18,882 nucleotides of DNA from Lutibacter sp. (lineage in GTDB: Bacteria; Bacteroidota; Bacteroidia; Flavobacteriales; Flavobacteriaceae). The translations under genes were made by a program, and so were the position numbers. The stretch lies in contig JAUVOS010000013.1 in the NCBI GenBank assembly GCA_030599055.1, positions 1-18,882 on the forward strand, in the 5' to 3' direction. The notes under the pieces are model-generated. The model worked only from the letters and a program-made list of their open reading frames with translations, made no database searches and was not told the DNA's origin. Positions 15,271-18,882 of this stretch are shown here, piece by piece. Each line of letters begins with the position of its first letter. Positions within the stretch are counted from its first letter, which is position 1.

Positions 15271-15981
15271 TTAAAAATCCCTATAAAAATCTTTTGTCAA
15301 TTCAATAAAGGCATCTGAATAGTTTTTATCCTTCTTTTTCAACACCAATTCATCAATTTCAACAATGCTCTTTTCAAAACTAAATTGCAGTAAACTTCTT
15401 TTATATTCTGCGATCTCTGTATCTTTTACACGTAGAATTCTTTGTGTAAAAAGTCCTAATTTTTGAGCTAAATCGATAAAACCAATCTCAATTTCATAAG
15501 GTATTACAAAAGCGCAACTTCCTGATTTTGACAATAGTTCCATCGTGTTTTTTAACAAAGACAAATGACTTAACTTGTGCATCTGTCTCGCAACATTTCT
15601 ACTGGAAACACTTTCAATTTTTGAAGAATCAAAAAAAGGAGGATTCGCAATGATTAAATCATATTTTTCATCAATTTCTTTAGCAAAATTTTGTAGAGAA
15701 GCATGGTAGCAAAACAAGCGATCTGCCCACGGACTGTTTTCAAAATTTGTTACAGCTTCTATATGGGCAGTTTCATCAATTTCTACTGCATCTATGGTCA
15801 TTGCGCCACTTCGTTGTGCTGACATAAGGGCGAGAATACCTGTTCCGGCACCAATATCCAAAATACTATCCACATCTGTGGCAATATTTACCCACGAACC
15901 TAGCAAGATACTATCCGTGCCGACTTTCATTGCTGATTGCTTCTGGTTAATGGAAAACTGTTTAAAATGGAAAGTGGACAT
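15271..15981 (-). CDS. trmN6: tRNA1(Val) (adenine(37)-N6)-methyltransferase (236 aa)
   Basis: An S-adenosylmethionine-dependent enzyme of the YfiC/TrmN6 family that methylates N6 of A37 in tRNA-Val, next to the anticodon. Residues 1-30 carry the family N-terminus FKQFSINQKQSAMKVGTDS. Motif I is DIGAGTGIL (42-50), the acidic residue after strand 2 is in DAVEID (64-69), and the catalytic NPPFF (113-117) marks an N6-adenine methyltransferase of the NPPY class. The segment around SSRNVARQMHKLS (125-137) is also typical. Length matches E. coli YfiC (about 245). It is the third minus-strand gene after rpsP and rimM, 93 bp past rimM, with a degenerate repeat in the gap. It converges on the barrel gene with only 16 bp between stops, leaving little room for a terminator. 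Confidence 0.93.
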   Translation of the reverse strand: MSTFHFKQFSINQKQSAMKVGTDSILLGSWVNIATDVDSILDIGAGTGILALMSAQRSGAMTIDAVEIDETAHIEAVTNFENSPWADRLFCYHASLQNFAKEIDEKYDLIIANPPFFDSSKIESVSSRNVARQMHKLSHLSLLKNTMELLSKSGSCAFVIPYEIEIGFIDLAQKLGLFTQRILRVKDTEIAEYKRSLLQFSFEKSIVEIDELVLKKKDKNYSDAFIELTKDFYRDF

Positions 15982-16039
15982 GAGTACTACTTGTTTTTAA
16001 GTCAATATAAGGCACGAAACAGTCTGCATTTTAAAGAAA

Positions 16040-16070
16040 GAGATGCTCTTCGTTATTCCTCCTCGCAATA
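16040..16070. repeat. Degenerate interspersed repeat between rimM and trmN6
   Basis: Read on the minus strand, the segment tattgcgaggaggaataacg followed by aagagcatctc resembles an interspersed repeat I remember from Bacteroidota and other genomes (tgcgaggaggaatgacgaag, then caatctc). The match is imperfect and from memory. It lies just after the rimM stop codon. Confidence 0.4.
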
Positions 16071-16074
16071 AGCT

Positions 16075-16596
16075 CTAAAATCTTAAATCCAAAAGTCCTT
16101 CAGGTGTCTCTACGATGACGGTTTTATTCTCTCTATCGATCTTTTTCATAAAAGCAGCAACAGGAATCATGACAACTCCATTATCATCTTCAACTTCTAA
16201 AAGAACTTGAGGGGTTCTATCGTTTATAGATCGTACAACACCAATAAATCCATGCTGAATATCTTCTACTTTAAAACCAATAATTTCATCTTTATAAAAG
16301 CTTATTCCTTTCTTTTTAGGTAGTAAAGTATTGGGTAAATAGACTTTTTTATGAAGTAAGTGGTTTGCATCCTCTTCGGAATATACATCTTCGAATTGAA
16401 CACGAAATTGTTCTGCTCTCTGCCAAGATTTTTTTTCCATAAAAAAAGGAATCAGATTATCACCGATTGTGATATAAACTGATTCCGATTCTGTTATGAT
16501 TTCTGTGTAGTCACTATTAACCAAAATAATAACTTCACCTTTAAAGCTATACTTACGAACGATCTTACCGACGTAAAAATAGTCTGCTAATTGCAT
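16075..16596 (-). CDS. rimM: Ribosome maturation factor RimM (173 aa)
   Basis: RimM binds ribosomal protein S19 and helps the head of the 30S subunit mature. The N-terminal RimM domain (about 6-90) opens with YVGKIVRKYSFKGEVII, the usual start of the family (V/L-GKI-x-x-x-x-GL/FKGE), and contains the long strand region FRVQFEDVYSEEDANHLL. The C-terminal PRC-like barrel (about 97-173) has EIIGFKVED, GFIGVVRSI, QVLLEVEDDNGVVMIPVAAFM and the closing VETPEGLLDL, all typical and quoted only in part. Length is normal. The gene begins 3 bp after the rpsP stop codon on the same strand. rpsP-rimM is a widely conserved pair, and in many bacteria trmD follows, but here trmN6 does instead. Confidence 0.96.
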   Translation of the reverse strand: MQLADYFYVGKIVRKYSFKGEVIILVNSDYTEIITESESVYITIGDNLIPFFMEKKSWQRAEQFRVQFEDVYSEEDANHLLHKKVYLPNTLLPKKKGISFYKDEIIGFKVEDIQHGFIGVVRSINDRTPQVLLEVEDDNGVVMIPVAAFMKKIDRENKTVIVETPEGLLDLRF

Positions 16597-16599
16597 TGT

Positions 16600-17229
16600 C
16601 TATGCTTTATCCTCTTTTGCTTCACCTTCTGTTTTTGCTTCAGGTTTTCCTTCATTTGCAGCGGCTGCTGCGGCATCATCAATTGTTTCAGGTTTTGTTT
16701 CTTCTACTTCATTTTCAGCATTCTTAGCAGCTTCAGCAGCGATTTTTGCATCTGCTTCGGCTTTAATCGTAGCATTTGCAGCATCTTTGGCAGCGGCCAT
16801 ACGCTCTTCATTCACTACTTTTTCAGCTTCTAAAACTTTTGCTTTTGCATCTTCTTTAGATTTAGCAATTTTTTTAGAGCTCGCTTCAATTTTAGAGTTT
16901 TTATCTACCAACCACTCTTCAAATTTATTTTCAGCATCTTCTTCAGAAAAAGCACCTTTTGCAACACCTCCTAATAAATGATTTTTATACATTACTCCTT
17001 TATAAGATAAAATTGCACGAGCTGTATCGGTGGGTTGTGCACCATTTTGTAACCATTTTACGGTTCCATCTACATCAATATTGATGGTAGCAGGATTTGT
17101 GTTTGGATTATAAGTTCCTAATTTCTCTAAAAACCTACCATCTCTTTTAGAACGTGCATCTGCTGCTACGATCCAATAAAAAGGTTTTCCTTTCTTTCCG
17201 TGTCTTTGTAATCTAATTTTTACTGGCAT
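16600..17229 (-). CDS. rpsP: 30S ribosomal protein S16 with long charged tail (209 aa)
   Basis: A component of the small ribosomal subunit body that aids 30S assembly. The S16 core is the first 85 or so residues: MPVKIRLQRHGKKGKPFYWI, VAADARSKRDGRFLEKLGTYNP, and VKWLQNGAQPTDTARAIL (given in part). A further stretch, NHLLGGVAKGAFSEEDAE (83-100), is common in Bacteroidota S16. After about residue 118 comes a 90-residue Ala/Lys/Glu-rich tail (AKSKEDAKAKVLEAEKVV, AAKDAANATIKAEADAKIAA), likely a long helix or coil and then a disordered acidic end. E. coli S16 has only 82 residues, so this protein is more than twice as long. Tails of this kind occur in the phylum, but their role is unknown. It is the first gene of the rpsP-rimM(-trmN6) unit. 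Confidence 0.96.
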   Translation of the reverse strand: MPVKIRLQRHGKKGKPFYWIVAADARSKRDGRFLEKLGTYNPNTNPATINIDVDGTVKWLQNGAQPTDTARAILSYKGVMYKNHLLGGVAKGAFSEEDAENKFEEWLVDKNSKIEASSKKIAKSKEDAKAKVLEAEKVVNEERMAAAKDAANATIKAEADAKIAAEAAKNAENEVEETKPETIDDAAAAAANEGKPEAKTEGEAKEDKA

Positions 17230-17276
17230 ATTTGTTAAATTTTAAGGTACGCGACCTTGATTATTAAATGAGCCCG

Positions 17277-17284
17277 CAAAAGTA
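17277..17284 (-). promoter_or_regulatory. -7 promoter box of rpsP
   Basis: On the minus strand this reads TACTTTTG, an exact TAnnTTTG match followed by CGGG, 48 nt before the rpsP ATG. A long A-rich tract lies just upstream, consistent with a strong ribosomal-protein promoter. Confidence 0.65.
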
Positions 17285-17332
17285 CAAACTTTTTTTTTAA
17301 ATATTGGAATAAAAACTTGGAATATTCTCTGG

Positions 17333-18358
17333 CTATAATTCTTGTAGTTCCTGCTCCTCTCCTACTTTTACTTCACGTACATTTATAACTTCATTAGTAT
17401 TGGCATCTGTAACAAAAGCAATTAAATGTAATTGGTCGTTATTTTGAACACTTGTAGGTATTGCTTTTTGTAAGGATAATGAATAGACATTATCAATCAC
17501 TGTCTGTGCTGTGGGAATATTCTCTCCTAAATAATTAGTGTAGATAGCTCTTAAGACATCGTTGTGTTCAAAATCTACAATTAACCCCGGTCCTCCATAA
17601 TATTCTGTACTATTTTGTTGATCGTAAACCAATCCATTTTCTGTTAAATAAACAACTATTTTTAACGGGGTCGTTACGTCTTCATAAAATCCTACTTCAA
17701 TAGTAGCGTCAATATTTGTACCGTTAATACTAGAATCTATTGACAGACCTAAAGGAGCACCATATCCTGTTAAATTAGTTACTGCTTCCGTATTTTGAAC
17801 TACATTATCCCAAACATTAATTCTATTAATTATGCCTGTTGGATAATTTACAATACCAAATTCATTAATTAAATCACTAACTCCATCCATTTCCATTTCA
17901 TCAAAATAGTGTATTCCAACAGAAATTACTTTATCAGAAGCTTGTTTCGCCAATTCTATAGCCCAACTGAGTCTCGGACAATTCACACACCAAGTTCCAG
18001 TATAATCTTCAACAAGAACATTTTGAATATATCCAGAAGGATAGACCGCACTTATATTAACTATTTCACTTTCCATGTCTTGATAAAAAGCTTGTGCTTC
18101 AAATTCTCCAGGATTAGAACTGCTAAAAGTTGCATTTTCAATCGCCACACCATTAACTTTTATCGTAGCATCATTTGTTATTATTTCTGAATTGTTACCT
18201 TTTACCTCAAAACTAAATTCCTGGTTAATCAATAATTGTACATCACTAGGAGTTACTTTGATTGCAGTAATTATGGAAATATCCTCATCATTACAAGAGA
18301 ATAAACTCAATAATGTAAATCCTAAAATAAAAATATATTTAATTTGCACTAATTTCAT
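17333..18358 (-). CDS. Omp28-related lipoprotein with thioredoxin-like CxxC domain (341 aa)
   Basis: An exported lipoprotein. The signal peptide ends in the lipobox LFSC, with Cys22 as the lipid anchor, followed by N-D-E-D. Residues 30 to about 108 look like an Ig-like strand region (ITAIKVTPSDVQLLINQEFSF in part). A thioredoxin-like domain follows, with VEDYTGTWCVNCPRL (116-130), active-site Cys124 and Cys127, and a likely cis-proline at Pro173 (NYPTGIIN). The C-terminal third is beta-rich. The layout matches the Omp28-related family of Bacteroidota, named after a Porphyromonas gingivalis outer-membrane protein. The intact CVNC pair suggests redox activity, but members also serve in adhesion, and the role here is unproven. 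It is divergent from a TlpA-like thioredoxin gene, which strengthens a thiol-related link. Confidence 0.88.
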   Translation of the reverse strand: MKLVQIKYIFILGFTLLSLFSCNDEDISIITAIKVTPSDVQLLINQEFSFEVKGNNSEIITNDATIKVNGVAIENATFSSSNPGEFEAQAFYQDMESEIVNISAVYPSGYIQNVLVEDYTGTWCVNCPRLSWAIELAKQASDKVISVGIHYFDEMEMDGVSDLINEFGIVNYPTGIINRINVWDNVVQNTEAVTNLTGYGAPLGLSIDSSINGTNIDATIEVGFYEDVTTPLKIVVYLTENGLVYDQQNSTEYYGGPGLIVDFEHNDVLRAIYTNYLGENIPTAQTVIDNVYSLSLQKAIPTSVQNNDQLHLIAFVTDANTNEVINVREVKVGEEQELQEL

Positions 18359-18395
18359 AAGTTTGGAATAGATTTTGTTTATAAAAAATACGATG

Positions 18396-18403
18396 CAAAT
18401 ATA
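18396..18403 (-). promoter_or_regulatory. -7 promoter box of the Omp28-like gene
   Basis: On the minus strand this reads TATATTTG, an exact TAnnTTTG match, 37 nt before the ATG at 18358. The -33 element is unclear. Confidence 0.5.
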
Positions 18404-18414
18404 TTAAAAATTAG

Positions 18415-18422
18415 TATTATTG
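18415..18422 (+). promoter_or_regulatory. Possible -7 box of the thioredoxin-like gene
   Basis: TATTATTG differs from TAnnTTTG at one position and stands 49 nt before the ATG at 18472. It lies only 11 bp from the oppositely facing box of the Omp28-like gene, so the two promoters would be nearly back to back. Confidence 0.35.
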
Positions 18423-18471
18423 CACATTGATTAATAAAACACAATTAATTAGCAATTCTCAAACGACTATC

Positions 18472-18882
18472 ATGATACAAAAAACAAGTATCCTTTTCTT
18501 TTTTCTTTTATCCTCACTGCTTATTAATGCACAAACTTCTTTGCCTGACATCACCTTAAAAAATATGGATGGTCAATCAGTATCTCTTAAAGAATTGAGT
18601 AAAGACAAAGTTTTGGTGTTTGATTTTTGGGCAACTTGGTGTGTTCCATGTATCAATGAATTGGATGCAATTGCTGAAGAATACGAGGATTTACAAGACG
18701 AGTTCGGTTTTGAATTGATCGCTGTTTCAACAGATGATGCCAGAACTAAATCACGTGTAAAACCCTTAGTAAATGGAAAAGGCTGGGAATATGAAGTTTT
18801 ATTAGACCCCAATCAAAAATTTAAACGTGCCATGAATATTTCTACTGTTCCTTTCGTAATGATTGTAAAAAATGGAAAAATA
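18472..18882 (+). CDS. TlpA-like thioredoxin-family protein (3' end missing)
   Basis: An exported thiol-disulfide oxidoreductase of the TlpA/ResA group, cut off by the window end after 137 codons. The signal peptide is MIQKTSILFFFLLSS...NAQ (1-21). The AhpC/TSA-Redoxin type domain opens with LPDITLKNMDGQSVSLKEL (24-42) and has the active site FWATWCVPC (52-60, Cys57 and Cys60). It continues with an ISTVPFVMIV segment near 123-132, whose proline is the conserved cis-proline. In the periplasm such proteins reduce target disulfides, for instance in cytochrome c maturation or on partner lipoproteins. The divergent Omp28-like gene encodes another CxxC thioredoxin-like protein and could be a functional partner. 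What follows the last visible residue (NGKI) cannot be seen. Confidence 0.9.
   Translation, partial: MIQKTSILFFFLLSSLLINAQTSLPDITLKNMDGQSVSLKELSKDKVLVFDFWATWCVPCINELDAIAEEYEDLQDEFGFELIAVSTDDARTKSRVKPLVNGKGWEYEVLLDPNQKFKRAMNISTVPFVMIVKNGKI

Noticed and set aside
16591..16833. Plus-strand open frame rich in Cys and Phe opposite rpsP
   Set aside because: It mirrors the Ala/Lys/Glu-rich codons of the S16 tail on the other strand and has no independent support.
18573..18812. Minus-strand frame of 79 codons at the right end
   Set aside because: It is antisense to the thioredoxin-like gene, whose WATWCVPC active site and signal peptide establish the true frame.

Overview
The window looks like a chromosomal stretch from a member of the Flavobacteriaceae (Bacteroidota). 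The DNA is AT-rich, Shine-Dalgarno sequences are weak or absent, and several starts are preceded by the Bacteroidota -7 promoter box TAnnTTTG. The gene families also fit: a very large alpha-2-macroglobulin, an orphan LytTR response regulator, an Omp28-type lipoprotein, a ribosomal protein S16 with a long Ala/Lys/Glu tail, and many short signal peptides ending in A-Q. I see no tRNA or rRNA gene, insertion sequence, prophage, CRISPR array or toxin/defence island.

Layout. 1-663 is the 3' end of an aspartyl-protease/PDZ protein. It converges on an M17 leucyl aminopeptidase (2210-816, minus), with a nested palindromic element between them. A CYTH/triphosphate-tunnel protein and a YheT-type alpha/beta hydrolase follow on the plus strand, separated by two heptanucleotide repeat arrays. 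A strong hairpin then separates the hydrolase from the convergent 2085-residue alpha-2-macroglobulin (10222-3965, minus), which is interrupted in frame by two different short repeat elements. Divergent from it are a LytTR response regulator, a small predicted outer-membrane barrel and a gamma-carbonic-anhydrase-like hexapeptide protein. A four-gene plus-strand module comes next (12651-15254): ECF sigma factor, single-pass anti-sigma-like protein, periplasmic LTxxQ-type repeat protein and predicted outer-membrane barrel. The minus-strand block rpsP-rimM-trmN6 follows. The window ends with a divergent pair, an Omp28-like lipoprotein (minus) and a TlpA-like thioredoxin (plus, cut by the window end).

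How the genes fit together. The most system-like part is the ECF module. A sigma factor is followed by a membrane protein whose outer domain is built of about 19-residue repeats, a secreted protein built of exact 26-residue LTxxQ repeats, and a barrel. By architecture this resembles envelope-stress or metal-sensing circuits such as CnrYXH, but the ligand and regulon cannot be read from the sequence. The second theme is small repeats. Heptanucleotide arrays sharing a TACGC core recur at separate loci. At least two palindromic or tandem elements sit in frame inside the macroglobulin gene, and others sit in gene spacers. The translation block (rpsP, rimM, trmN6) is ordinary housekeeping.
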